The position numbers and the translations under genes were made by a program. A stretch of 37,523 nt of DNA from Flavobacteriales bacterium (lineage in GTDB: Bacteria > Bacteroidota > Bacteroidia > Flavobacteriales > Flavobacteriaceae): positions 1-37,523 of the forward strand of contig SGZC01000002.1 in assembly GCA_004213605.1 (NCBI GenBank), given 5' to 3'. Each line of letters begins with the position of its first letter. Position 1 is the stretch's first letter. This document shows positions 27,539-36,908 of this stretch, piece by piece. The notes under the pieces are model-generated. The model had not been told where the DNA came from. It saw only the letters and a program-made list of their open reading frames with translations, and did no database searches.

Positions 27539-30500
27539 ATGAGTAGTTTTTCTGAAATCCAGCTGAAACTAGAGCAGTTTATAAAAAAATACTACACTAG
27601 TAGGTTTATAAAAGGGAGCATCCTTTTTTTTGCTATTGGCTTATTATACCTCATCATTACATTGCTTATTGAACATTACTTGTGGCTGAGTCCATCCAGT
27701 CGAACCCTCTTGTTTTGGGTGTTCGTTTTGGTGGAATCGATATTATTTATTAGACTTATAATATTTCCATTGCTAAAACTGTTTAATTTTAAACAAGGAA
27801 TATCTGAATCGGAAGCATCTAAATTAATAGGAAGTCATTTTCCTGAAGTTAGTGATAAATTACTCAATGTAATTCAATTAAACCAAAACCAACGAGAATC
27901 AGAATTGCTACTTGCCAGCATCCGCCAAAAGTCTAAGGAATTACAGCCGATACCCTTTAAAAAAGCGATTAGTTTTAAAACGAACAGGAAGTATTTAAAA
28001 TATGCAGCGGTTCCTGTTGTTGTTTATCTGTTGTTTTCTTTTTTAGGAGAAAAAGATTTTTTCTACAGTAGCTACAAGAGAGTCATTAATTATAACACGG
28101 CGTACGAGCCGCCTGCTCCATTTTCCTTTCAAATCATAAACAAATCACTAACGACTTTAGAGAATAAAAGCTTCTCGTTAAGGGTAAAAACAGTTGGGAA
28201 ATACATTCCAGAAAACGCAAGTATATCCTACCAAAACAAAACATATTATTTAAGCCAAATAGCTCCAGGTGTTTTTGAGTATGTATTTAACCAACCCATC
28301 CAACCAATTCATTTTAATCTAAAAGCAAATCAGGTTAATTCTAAAAAGTATACTCTTAATGTCTTAAAAACCCCTTCTTTAGTGGGTTTTAAAATGAAGT
28401 TGAACTATCCAAAATATATTGGAAAAAAACCTCAAATTTTAGAGAGCACTGGAAATGCTATAATTCCTCAAGGAACTACAGTGACTTGGGACATGATGAC
28501 GAAGAACACGGATCAAGTTCAAATAAAAACCTCAGAAAAAACGTATGATTTTATAAAAGATAAAGAGCGTTTTAATTTTAACAAAAGAATTCATAACAAC
28601 TTTAAATACAACCTCACTACTTCTAATACTGATTTAAAAGAATACGAAAACTTACCTTTTATGTTATCTGTCATAAGAGATGAGTATCCTGAAATTAATA
28701 TAACGTCTCAAAAAGACAGTATTGATCAACAAAAAAAATACTTTTTAGGAACCATTTCTGATGACTACGGGCTCACCAAGCTACAATTGGTGTACTACCC
28801 TTCTGCAGAAGAAGGCAATAAAAAAATAGTGAACATACCGATAAACAAATCCAGTTTTGATCAGTTTGTCTATGCTTTTCCTGAGAACCTTTCCTTGATA
28901 AGAGGGGTGTCTTATAATTTTTATTTTGAAGTGTTTGACAACGATGCGATTCAAAATTTTAAATCTACTAAATCCACACTTTTTACACACAGAAAACGGA
29001 CCCTTGATGAAATAGAAAACCAACAACTTTTGAATCAAGAAAACGTCATCAAAGATTTAGACCGGTCTTTGGAAAAAATGAAAATCCAAGACCAAACACT
29101 AAAAGAACTGTCAAAGTCACAAAAAGAAAAAAAAGCGCTTAATTGGAACGACAAAAAGAAGTTAGAAAAATTCTTAAAAAACCAACAAAAACAAGAGGAA
29201 TTAATGAAAAATTTCTCTAAAGAATTAAAAGAAAATTTAGAAAATTTTCAGCCTATAAATAAAGAAAACGATCCGTTTAAAGAACAATTAAAAGAGCGAT
29301 TTCAAGAAAACGAAAACCAATTAAAGGAAAACGAAAAGCTTTTAGAAGAACTTGAAAATATTCAAGAAAAAATAGAAAAGGAAGAGCTGACCGACAAATT
29401 AGATAAACTTTCTAAACAAAATAAAAACCAAGAGAAAAATCTGGAACAGCTTCTGGAATTAACCAAACGATACTATGTAACTAAGAAAGCGGAAAAGCTT
29501 CTTGAGGATTTAAATAAGCTTGCAGAAGAGCAGGAAAAACTATCAAATAGCGATGACGAAAAAAATTCTAAAGAGGCTCAGGAGTTGCTAAATGAAAAGT
29601 TTAAAGAGTATACTGAAGAAAAAGAAAAACTACAAGATGAAAATAATGCTTTAAAAGATCCTTTAGATATTCCTCAAGAAAAACAAGAAGAAGAGCAGGT
29701 TAAAGAAGAGCAAAAAGAAGCTAGTGATAACCTAGAAAAAGAGAATAATAGTGCCGCAAAAAAACATCAAAAGGAGGCTGCAAAAAAAATGAAACAAATG
29801 GGTCGTAAAATGCAGATGCAAATGCAATCAGGCCAGATGAAAACCATGGACGAAGATGCTGAGATGCTGCGGCAAATTTTAGATAATTTGATTATTTTTT
29901 CTTTTGAACAAGAAGCATTAATGAAAGACTTTAAAACAATAGATTATGGAAACACTTTATTTGGCAAAAAGCTGGTTAAACAAAACGAACTTAAACAAAA
30001 CTTCGAGCATATAGACGATAGTCTCTTTAACTTGTCTTTAAGGCAGCCTATGTTGGGCAATACAATCAATACATCTTTGACCAATGTTATTTTTAATCTT
30101 GAAAAAAGTTTAGAAAGGTTGGCAGAGAACGAACTTAGGAAAGGAGTTTCCAGCCAACAATACATTGTTACGGGCGCAAATGAACTCGCAGTTTTGTTAA
30201 GTGAGATCTTAAACGCAATGCAAAACCAGATGAGTGGCATGGGAAAAGGTAAAGGCAAGGGAAAAGGTAAGGGTAAGGGATCAGGCGAGGGTCAAGGCCA
30301 AGGGTTTCAATTACCAGATATTATTAAAAAGCAAGAGAGTCTTAATAAACAAATGGAAAATGGGCTTGATAAAAAGAATAAGGATGGCAAAGGCAGTGAA
30401 AGTGCTGGTCAGGGTCAAGGAGACGGTCAGTCTGATAGTGAGCGCTCCAAAGACAACGGAAAAAAAGGAAAAAATGGAGATAATAAAAAAGATGACGGCT

Positions 30501-30928
30501 ATGGAAATGACGAGGACACTAGTGGAGAATTATTTAAAATTTACCAACAACAATTATTACTTCGACAACAATTAGAAGACAAAATCAGCCAACTTGGGGA
30601 CAAAGGAAACGCCGAAGCCCTGCTCCGAGAAATGAAAAATATAGAACAACAGCTCTTAAAAAACGGTTTTAATCAAAACACACTGAAAAAAATGCAACGT
30701 CTAAAACACGAATTGTTAAAATTAGACAAAGCCTCTTTTGAACAAGGCGAAGACATAAAGAGGGAGTCAAAGTCAAATTTTAAAGAGTTCAATAATAATT
30801 CAATTTTAAAAGAAGAAATTATTAAAAAATATTTTAATACAACAGAAATCCTTAACAGAGAAGCATTACCTTTAAACATAGAATACAAACAGAAAGTTCA
30901 AGAATACTTTAAGAATAACGATGATTGA
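27539..30928 (+). CDS. DUF4175-like large membrane/coiled-coil protein
   Basis: N-terminal TM helices, long Glu/Lys/Gln coiled coil, Met-rich QMQMQSGQM stretch, Gly-Lys repeat; resembles Bacteroidota DUF4175 proteins. Confidence 0.82.
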   Translation: MSSFSEIQLKLEQFIKKYYTSRFIKGSILFFAIGLLYLIITLLIEHYLWLSPSSRTLLFWVFVLVESILFIRLIIFPLLKLFNFKQGISESEASKLIGSHFPEVSDKLLNVIQLNQNQRESELLLASIRQKSKELQPIPFKKAISFKTNRKYLKYAAVPVVVYLLFSFLGEKDFFYSSYKRVINYNTAYEPPAPFSFQIINKSLTTLENKSFSLRVKTVGKYIPENASISYQNKTYYLSQIAPGVFEYVFNQPIQPIHFNLKANQVNSKKYTLNVLKTPSLVGFKMKLNYPKYIGKKPQILESTGNAIIPQGTTVTWDMMTKNTDQVQIKTSEKTYDFIKDKERFNFNKRIHNNFKYNLTTSNTDLKEYENLPFMLSVIRDEYPEINITSQKDSIDQQKKYFLGTISDDYGLTKLQLVYYPSAEEGNKKIVNIPINKSSFDQFVYAFPENLSLIRGVSYNFYFEVFDNDAIQNFKSTKSTLFTHRKRTLDEIENQQLLNQENVIKDLDRSLEKMKIQDQTLKELSKSQKEKKALNWNDKKKLEKFLKNQQKQEELMKNFSKELKENLENFQPINKENDPFKEQLKERFQENENQLKENEKLLEELENIQEKIEKEELTDKLDKLSKQNKNQEKNLEQLLELTKRYYVTKKAEKLLEDLNKLAEEQEKLSNSDDEKNSKEAQELLNEKFKEYTEEKEKLQDENNALKDPLDIPQEKQEEEQVKEEQKEASDNLEKENNSAAKKHQKEAAKKMKQMGRKMQMQMQSGQMKTMDEDAEMLRQILDNLIIFSFEQEALMKDFKTIDYGNTLFGKKLVKQNELKQNFEHIDDSLFNLSLRQPMLGNTINTSLTNVIFNLEKSLERLAENELRKGVSSQQYIVTGANELAVLLSEILNAMQNQMSGMGKGKGKGKGKGKGSGEGQGQGFQLPDIIKKQESLNKQMENGLDKKNKDGKGSESAGQGQGDGQSDSERSKDNGKKGKNGDNKKDDGYGNDEDTSGELFKIYQQQLLLRQQLEDKISQLGDKGNAEALLREMKNIEQQLLKNGFNQNTLKKMQRLKHELLKLDKASFEQGEDIKRESKSNFKEFNNNSILKEEIIKKYFNTTEILNREALPLNIEYKQKVQEYFKNNDD
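30242..30303 (+). repeat. In-frame hexanucleotide-like repeat encoding (Gly-Lys)n followed by GSGEGQGQG
   Basis: ggaaaaggtaaaggcaagggaaaaggtaagggtaaggga tcaggcgagggtcaaggccaaggg. Confidence 0.85.
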
Positions 30929-31337
30929 TTTTTTTTCAGAAACAGTATTTAATCTTCAAAACTCGAAAGAGGTTACACGTTGGATATCTAAAATTATCGC
31001 AAATGAAAAGAGGGAAGAAGGTGAGATTAGCTATATATTTTGTGATGATCAATACCTTCACAAACTAAACGTGGAGTTTTTAAACCATAACACGCTGACA
31101 GATATAATTAGTTTTGACAATAGCATAGGAAATCAAATTAACGGAGACATTTTTATTTCTATTGAACGGGTAAAAGAAAATTCACTCATTTATGATACGG
31201 TCTTTGAAGATGAATTACATCGTGTAATTATTCACGGAATTTTACATTATTGTGGGTTTAACGACAAAACTAAAAAAGACGCAGACCTGATGAGAAAGAA
31301 AGAGGACGAAGCGCTTTCGCAAAGAATATTTATATAA
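30921..31337 (+). CDS. ybeY: Endoribonuclease YbeY / rRNA maturation factor
   Basis: LNVEFLNHNTLTDIISFD, DIFISIERVKENS, ELHRVIIHGILHYCGFNDKTKKD; 8-nt overlap with the upstream gene. Confidence 0.92.
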   Translation: MIDFFSETVFNLQNSKEVTRWISKIIANEKREEGEISYIFCDDQYLHKLNVEFLNHNTLTDIISFDNSIGNQINGDIFISIERVKENSLIYDTVFEDELHRVIIHGILHYCGFNDKTKKDADLMRKKEDEALSQRIFI

Positions 31338-31392
31338 CTAATTAACAGTCAACTAAATAACTCGTTTATAAAATTGATTTAAGTTTATTACT

Positions 31393-31400
31393 TATATTTG
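31393..31400 (+). promoter_or_regulatory. -7 box TATATTTG upstream of mnmG
   Basis: TAnnTTTG match, with ttg at 31374-31376 as possible -33 element. Confidence 0.5.
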
Positions 31401-31445
31401 CACGCTCTTGAAAAAATTAAGAATAGCATTATAATTTAAAAGCAA

Positions 31446-31461
31446 CGTTCCACGTGGAACA
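31446..31461. promoter_or_regulatory. parS: parS-like ParB-binding site (variant CGTTCCACGTGGAACA)
   Basis: Perfect 14-bp palindrome GTTCCACGTGGAAC; matches the parS consensus TGTTNCACGTGNAACA in all but the first outer base. Confidence 0.75.
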
Positions 31462-31472
31462 AATTTTAGTTT

Positions 31473-33344
31473 ATGTTTCCAAAAGAATATGACGTAATAG
31501 TAGTTGGAGCTGGTCACGCAGGTTCTGAAGCTGCTGCTGCCGCCGCAAATTTAGGGTCCAAAACCCTATTAATTACCATGAATTTACAAAATATCGCACA
31601 AATGTCCTGTAATCCTGCAATGGGAGGCATTGCAAAAGGCCAAATAGTTCGAGAAATTGATGCTTTGGGCGGATATAGTGGTATTGTCTCAGACGAAACA
31701 GCCATTCAATTTAAAATGTTAAACAAATCTAAGGGTCCTGCTATGTGGAGCCCAAGAGTCCAAAGTGATCGAATGCGTTTTTCAGAAACGTGGAGAGACA
31801 TGTTAGAAAAGACCCCGAATTTAGACTTTTATCAAGAAATGGTTTCTGGACTTATCACTAAAAACAATAAAGTGGTTGGCGTTAAAACATCACTCGGGAT
31901 TGAAATACGATCTAAAGCAGTTGTTCTTACCAATGGCACATTTTTAAATGGGGTTATTCATATAGGCGACAAGCAATTTGGTGGCGGAAGAGCTGGAGAA
32001 AGAGCATCTACTGGGATTACCTCAGATTTAATTCAACTAGGTTTTGAGTCTGGTAGAATGAAAACAGGAACACCTCCTCGTGTTGACGGACGCTCTCTAG
32101 ATTTTACTAAGATGATTGAACAACCTGGTGATGAACAGCCAGAAAAATTTTCTTATTTAGACACTACTTCGGCATTAAAACTTCAGCGGTCATGTTATAT
32201 GTCATACACCAGTCAGACTGTACATGATATTTTAAAGGAAGGCTTTGATAAATCTCCTATGTTTAATGGAGCAATAAAATCTAGCGGCCCAAGATATTGT
32301 CCTTCCATCGAAGAAAAAATAAACCGTTTTGCTGATAAAGATCGTCATCAGCTTTTTGTAGAACCCGAGGGCTGGAAAACTATAGAGTATTATATTAATG
32401 GGTTTTCAACATCGCTTTCCGAAGAAATTCAATTTAAAGCCTTAAAACAAGTTTCGGGTTTTGAAAATGTAAAATTTTTTCGCCCTGGTTATGCGATTGA
32501 ATATGATTACTTTCCGCCGACCCAATTAAGACACACTTTAGAAACAAAGCTTGTAGGCGGCTTGTATTTTGCGGGCCAAATAAATGGAACAACAGGTTAT
32601 GAGGAAGCCGCATCTCAAGGGTTGATGGCTGGAATTAATGCACATCAAAAAGTGCAAGAAAAAGAAGCGTTTACATTGAGCCGTGATGAAGCTTACATAG
32701 GGGTTTTAATAGACGATTTAATTACTAAAGGAACAAAAGAGCCTTATAGAATGTTTACTTCTAGAGCGGAGTATCGAACATTGCTAAGACAAGACAATGC
32801 GGACTTTAGGCTTACTAAAAAATCATTTGATATTGGCTTGGCCGCTGAACAGCGCTTAATAATAATGGAACAAAAAAGAAGACAGTCTGAAGACTTAATG
32901 CATTTTTTTAAAAACACGAGTGTCAGTCATGCCATTTTGAACCCAATTTTAGTTTCAAAAGATTCCGCCCCAGTTAAGCAAATGGATAAGTTATATAAAC
33001 CCTTTTCACGTCCAAATATTACAATGGATGATATGAGAAAAATTGACAGTGTAGAGGAATATATAAAATCAAACAAACTTAGCAGGGAGGTTTTAGAGCA
33101 AACAGAAATTCAAATAAAATATGCTGGGTATATTAATAAAGAAAGAGCTAATGCTGACAAGTTAAACAGGTTAGAGGGTATTAAAATTCCTGAAAACTTT
33201 GACTATTCAAAGCTGAAATCACTTTCGTACGAAGCTCTTGAGAAACTCCGGTCTATTAAGCCAGTTACAGTTTCGCAAGCCTCAAGGATTAGCGGAGTTT
33301 CACCAAACGACATTTCTGTTTTATTAGTTTATATGGGCAGGTAA
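31473..33344 (+). CDS. mnmG: tRNA uridine-5-carboxymethylaminomethyl(34) synthesis enzyme MnmG (GidA)
   Basis: YDVIVVGAGHAGSEAAAAAANLG, CNPAMGGIAKGQIVREIDALGG, GTPPRVDGRSLDF, FAGQINGTTGYEEAASQGLMAGINA. Confidence 0.97.
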   Translation: MFPKEYDVIVVGAGHAGSEAAAAAANLGSKTLLITMNLQNIAQMSCNPAMGGIAKGQIVREIDALGGYSGIVSDETAIQFKMLNKSKGPAMWSPRVQSDRMRFSETWRDMLEKTPNLDFYQEMVSGLITKNNKVVGVKTSLGIEIRSKAVVLTNGTFLNGVIHIGDKQFGGGRAGERASTGITSDLIQLGFESGRMKTGTPPRVDGRSLDFTKMIEQPGDEQPEKFSYLDTTSALKLQRSCYMSYTSQTVHDILKEGFDKSPMFNGAIKSSGPRYCPSIEEKINRFADKDRHQLFVEPEGWKTIEYYINGFSTSLSEEIQFKALKQVSGFENVKFFRPGYAIEYDYFPPTQLRHTLETKLVGGLYFAGQINGTTGYEEAASQGLMAGINAHQKVQEKEAFTLSRDEAYIGVLIDDLITKGTKEPYRMFTSRAEYRTLLRQDNADFRLTKKSFDIGLAAEQRLIIMEQKRRQSEDLMHFFKNTSVSHAILNPILVSKDSAPVKQMDKLYKPFSRPNITMDDMRKIDSVEEYIKSNKLSREVLEQTEIQIKYAGYINKERANADKLNRLEGIKIPENFDYSKLKSLSYEALEKLRSIKPVTVSQASRISGVSPNDISVLLVYMGR

Positions 33345-33350
33345 AAGATG

Positions 33351-33366
33351 TGTTTCACGTGAAACA
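33351..33366. promoter_or_regulatory. parS: parS-like ParB-binding site (exact TGTTTCACGTGAAACA)
   Basis: Perfect 16-bp palindrome identical to a canonical chromosomal parS sequence. Confidence 0.88.
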
Positions 33367-33392
33367 TTTACTTGACAATAAATATTTTTAGT

Positions 33393-34241
33393 ATGCAATT
33401 AAAAGAAGAAAACTTTCCTCTTAAAGTCAAAGACCACCTAGTTTCAAATGAAAAGTTTACGTTAGTTTATGATGGTAAAAACAAAATGCTTGTAACAAAA
33501 CCTCAGCCAGAAGGATGTAAACTTATTCAGTATTATGAAAGCGACCAATACATCTCCCATACCGACAGCAAGAAAGGTGTTGTTTCTTTTTTGTATCACC
33601 TTGTAAAAAATATAGCCTTAAAGAATAAATTAAACCTAATATCATCGCTTAAAAAAAACGCACAAAGCATTCTTGATATCGGAGCCGGAACAGGAGATTT
33701 CCTTAATTTTGTTAGCCCTGTATTTACTACTGTTATTGGAGTTGAGCCCAATCAAAAAGCAAGAGAATTAGCACGTCAAAAAGGAGTTTTACTAGAAGAA
33801 AATCTAAAAGACATCAAAGAAAAGTCTTTTGACGTAATTACAATGTGGCACGCTTTAGAACATATGCCTAATTTAGAAGAAACAATTCAAGAGATAGAAA
33901 CGTTGTTAAAACCAAACGGAATATTGCTTGTCGCTGTCCCAAATTTTAATTCGTTTGACGCCGCATACTATAAAAACTATTGGGCAGCTTTTGATGTTCC
34001 AAGACACTTATGGCATTTTTCAAAAACCTCAATGAATAATTTTTTTTCTAGTAAACTGTTACTCCAAAAAATAAGACCAATGATTTTTGATTCGTTTTAT
34101 GTTAGCATCCTTTCGGAAAAAAACAAATCAGGAAACTTAAATTTATTTAAAGCATTTCTTGTAGGATTGAGATCTAACATTAGCGCTTGGTCAACGAAAG
34201 AGTATTCTTCACTAATTTATTGCTATAAAAAACCCGAATAA
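33393..34241 (+). CDS. Class I SAM-dependent methyltransferase
   Basis: SILDIGAGTGDFLNF motif I, SFDVITMWHALEHMPNLEETIQEIETLLKPNGILLVAVPN; ATG at 33393 preferred over TTG at 33372. Confidence 0.88.
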   Translation: MQLKEENFPLKVKDHLVSNEKFTLVYDGKNKMLVTKPQPEGCKLIQYYESDQYISHTDSKKGVVSFLYHLVKNIALKNKLNLISSLKKNAQSILDIGAGTGDFLNFVSPVFTTVIGVEPNQKARELARQKGVLLEENLKDIKEKSFDVITMWHALEHMPNLEETIQEIETLLKPNGILLVAVPNFNSFDAAYYKNYWAAFDVPRHLWHFSKTSMNNFFSSKLLLQKIRPMIFDSFYVSILSEKNKSGNLNLFKAFLVGLRSNISAWSTKEYSSLIYCYKKPE

Positions 34242-34387
34242 ACCAAGATAAACTATTCTAAGCCCTTTTTTGTTTTATTATATATATAACAAAGGCTCAT
34301 TCTCAAACACGTGTTAAAAAGGATTTATACAACCGAAGCTTTATAGGAAGATCTTATTGATGCAAAAGATAAAATAAGAAAAATCTA

Positions 34388-35545
34388 TCAAAACCTATTT
34401 CTATGAATCAATCTTGTTAATTGAATGGATACGTCTGTAAAAATAATCTTTGCATTTCCGTTTCTCTCAATGTGATAAATGGCTTTTTCTAACGTCTCTC
34501 TGATGTCTAAAATGTTATTTTGATGAATATATGCCGAGAATTTATCAAAAGAAAAATTACCATCATGACTCTGAAAATAAATTAGTGACTCCGCATTGTA
34601 ATTTTTTAGCATTGCTTGTCGAAAAATTTCCAAACAAAAATTCAAGAATCTTTTTTGGGTTTCACGCCCCTCTTCTGCTATTTTTTCACTCCAATTAAAC
34701 AACTCGTTGACAGCTTCTTTGTTTTTCTTTGCCTTAAAGGCCGTTCGTACCCAAAGCACAAAAAGGTCTTCAAACAAAACGTCTTTATTATCTTCCTTTA
34801 TTATCTGAAGCGTTTTATTAAAATCACCATTTGATTGGTGGCTTATTTTTTTTGCCTCGTTACTTTTTAGAGAATAGGCATCAATTAACTCTTGGTATAT
34901 TTCTTCTTCAGCTAATGGGGGAATATGTAGTTTCTGGCAACGTGATTTAATGGTGTCTAGAATAATTTCAACATTTTCTGCCAAGAGTAATATTACTGTT
35001 TTTTCGGGAGGTTCTTCTATCAGCTTTAGTAATTGGTTAGCACATTCATTATTCATTTTTTCTGCCATCCAAACAATTAGAACCTTATAGCCTCCTTCGT
35101 ATGATTTTAAGGATAGTTTTTTAGAAATAGAAACAGCCTCATGCTTGCTAATATTGCCTTGTTTTTTTTCAATCCCTATAAACTGATACCAATCATATAA
35201 TGATGAATAAGAGTTGTTAAGAACAAAATCTCTCCAGCTACTAACGAAGTTATCGGAAATCGGATTTTTTTTAACACCTTCATTTGTGTTTACCGGATAC
35301 ACAAAATGCAAATCGGGATGCGATAATTTATCCACCTTATTTTTACAGCTAGTGTAAGCATTGCTTTTTTCATCATACGACTGACATAATATTTGGTTTG
35401 CATAGCTTAACGCCAAAGCCAACAATCCAGACCCCGTCTTTCCAATAAATAATTGTGTATGAGGAATTTTTCCACTTTTGACCGTCTTAGCCAGATGTGA
35501 TTTTATATGTTGTTGCCCCAAAACTTCGGAAAAAGTCATACACAA
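34388..35545 (-). CDS. DNA polymerase III delta'-like subunit
   Basis: FSEVLGQQHIKSHLAKTVKSGKIPHTQLFIGKTGSG, ANQLLKLIEEPPEKTVILLLAENVEIILDTIKSRCQKL (SRC motif). Confidence 0.87.
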   Translation of the reverse strand: MCMTFSEVLGQQHIKSHLAKTVKSGKIPHTQLFIGKTGSGLLALALSYANQILCQSYDEKSNAYTSCKNKVDKLSHPDLHFVYPVNTNEGVKKNPISDNFVSSWRDFVLNNSYSSLYDWYQFIGIEKKQGNISKHEAVSISKKLSLKSYEGGYKVLIVWMAEKMNNECANQLLKLIEEPPEKTVILLLAENVEIILDTIKSRCQKLHIPPLAEEEIYQELIDAYSLKSNEAKKISHQSNGDFNKTLQIIKEDNKDVLFEDLFVLWVRTAFKAKKNKEAVNELFNWSEKIAEEGRETQKRFLNFCLEIFRQAMLKNYNAESLIYFQSHDGNFSFDKFSAYIHQNNILDIRETLEKAIYHIERNGNAKIIFTDVSIQLTRLIHRNRF

Positions 35546-35585
35546 TATTACGTTTTTTTAGTTAAAAAGAACTCTTTAAAATTGG

Positions 35586-35593
35586 TATATTTG
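35586..35593 (+). promoter_or_regulatory. -7 box TATATTTG upstream of pgk
   Basis: TAnnTTTG match 18 bp upstream of the pgk ATG. Confidence 0.5.
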
Positions 35594-35611
35594 CGAATCA
35601 AAATCCAATAA

Positions 35612-36799
35612 ATGAAAACCATTAATGACTTTAATTTTGAAAATAAGAAAGCCCTGATACGGGTAGATTTTAATGTGCCTTTAAACGAAAATTTAGAAGT
35701 AACGGACGGTACTCGAATACGCGCTGCAAAAGACACTATTACAAAAATTTTAGAAGATGGAGGTAGTTGTGTGTTAATGTCACATTTAGGAAGACCGAAT
35801 GGTATAGAAGAAAAATTATCGCTTAAACATATCGTTTCTAAGGTAAGTGAACTCATTGGAGTCCAAGTTTCCTTTGTCCATGATTGCGTTGGCCAACAGG
35901 CTGAACAAGCAGTTGCAGAACTGGAAAATGGAAAGTTGTTGTTATTAGAAAATCTTCGTTTCCATCAAGAAGAAAAATCTGGCGACGAAGAATTTGCTAA
36001 AGCGCTTGCAAAACTAGGAGATATTTATGTAAATGATGCCTTTGGAACCGCACATAGAGCACACGCATCAACAGCTGTGGTTGCTAACTATTTTACTAAA
36101 AACAAATGTTTTGGAATGTTGTTGGCCTCAGAAATTAACAATATAAATAAAGTTTTAACTCACGGAGAACAACCTGTTACAGCGATTATAGGCGGGGCAA
36201 AAGTGTCCTCAAAAATTACTATAATCGAAAGTATTTTAAATAAAATAGATCATTTAATTATTGGAGGCGGAATGGCCTTTACTTTTATCAAAGCACAAGG
36301 AGGTCAAGTAGGGTCATCCCTCGTCGAAGAAGACAAACAAGCACTAGCTCTTTCAATCTTAGAATTAGCAAAAGAAAAAAATGTAAAAATACATTTACCA
36401 ATTGATGCCATAGTAGCAGATCAGTTTTCTAATGAAGCCAATACAAAAATAGAAGATATTTTTACTATTTCTGATGGATGGATGGGATTGGACGTGGGCC
36501 CAAAAACCAATACTATCTTTAGCGATATTATTTTAAACTCAAAAACTATTTTATGGAATGGTCCAGTTGGAGTTTTTGAAATGGAATCTTTTGCAAAAGG
36601 AACAATTTCCCTAGGAAACTCAATTGCGGAAGCAACCAAAAAAGGTGCTTTTTCACTTGTTGGAGGAGGAGATTCAGTAGCAGCCGTTAAAAAATTCAAT
36701 CTTGGTGACGAGGTAAGTTATGTGTCTACTGGGGGTGGAGCAATGTTAGAAATGCTTGAAGGCAAAACCCTCCCTGGTATTCAGGCAATATTAGAGTAG
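35612..36799 (+). CDS. pgk: Phosphoglycerate kinase
   Basis: [79 protein letters not shown]. Confidence 0.97.
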   Translation: MKTINDFNFENKKALIRVDFNVPLNENLEVTDGTRIRAAKDTITKILEDGGSCVLMSHLGRPNGIEEKLSLKHIVSKVSELIGVQVSFVHDCVGQQAEQAVAELENGKLLLLENLRFHQEEKSGDEEFAKALAKLGDIYVNDAFGTAHRAHASTAVVANYFTKNKCFGMLLASEINNINKVLTHGEQPVTAIIGGAKVSSKITIIESILNKIDHLIIGGGMAFTFIKAQGGQVGSSLVEEDKQALALSILELAKEKNVKIHLPIDAIVADQFSNEANTKIEDIFTISDGWMGLDVGPKTNTIFSDIILNSKTILWNGPVGVFEMESFAKGTISLGNSIAEATKKGAFSLVGGGDSVAAVKKFNLGDEVSYVSTGGGAMLEMLEGKTLPGIQAILE

Positions 36800-36908
36800 T
36801 CCAATAGACAATCAAAAGAATTAAATTACAAAAGCATCTCAAAAAATTTGTCTTTAAATTCTCTTTTCCTAAATTTATAGTTAATTTAAAAAATCCTCAC
36901 GTTCTCAA

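Noticed and set aside
30234-30575. ORF-track CDS MAWEKVKAREKVRVRDQARVKAK in another frame
   Set aside because: Frame-shifted reading of the Gly-Lys repeat inside the DUF4175-like gene; low-complexity artefact.
34261-34296. Imperfect hairpin agcccttttttgtt...aacaaaggct as terminator between methyltransferase and holB
   Set aside because: Needs several bulges and has no proper T tract after the stem on either strand.
34306-34315. aacacgtgtt, a third CACGTG-centred palindrome about 1 kb from the second parS-like site
   Set aside because: Flanks (tcaaa-CACGTG-ttaaa) do not match the parS arms TGTTT/AAACA; a chance short palindrome is more likely.
34290-34403. Short plus-strand reading frame with one internal TAG: QRLILKHVLKRIYTTEAL*EDLIDAKDKIRKIYQNLFL*, possible gene remnant before holB
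   Set aside because: Too short, no recognised family, interrupted by a stop, and its end overlaps the delta' gene; could be chance in AT-rich sequence.
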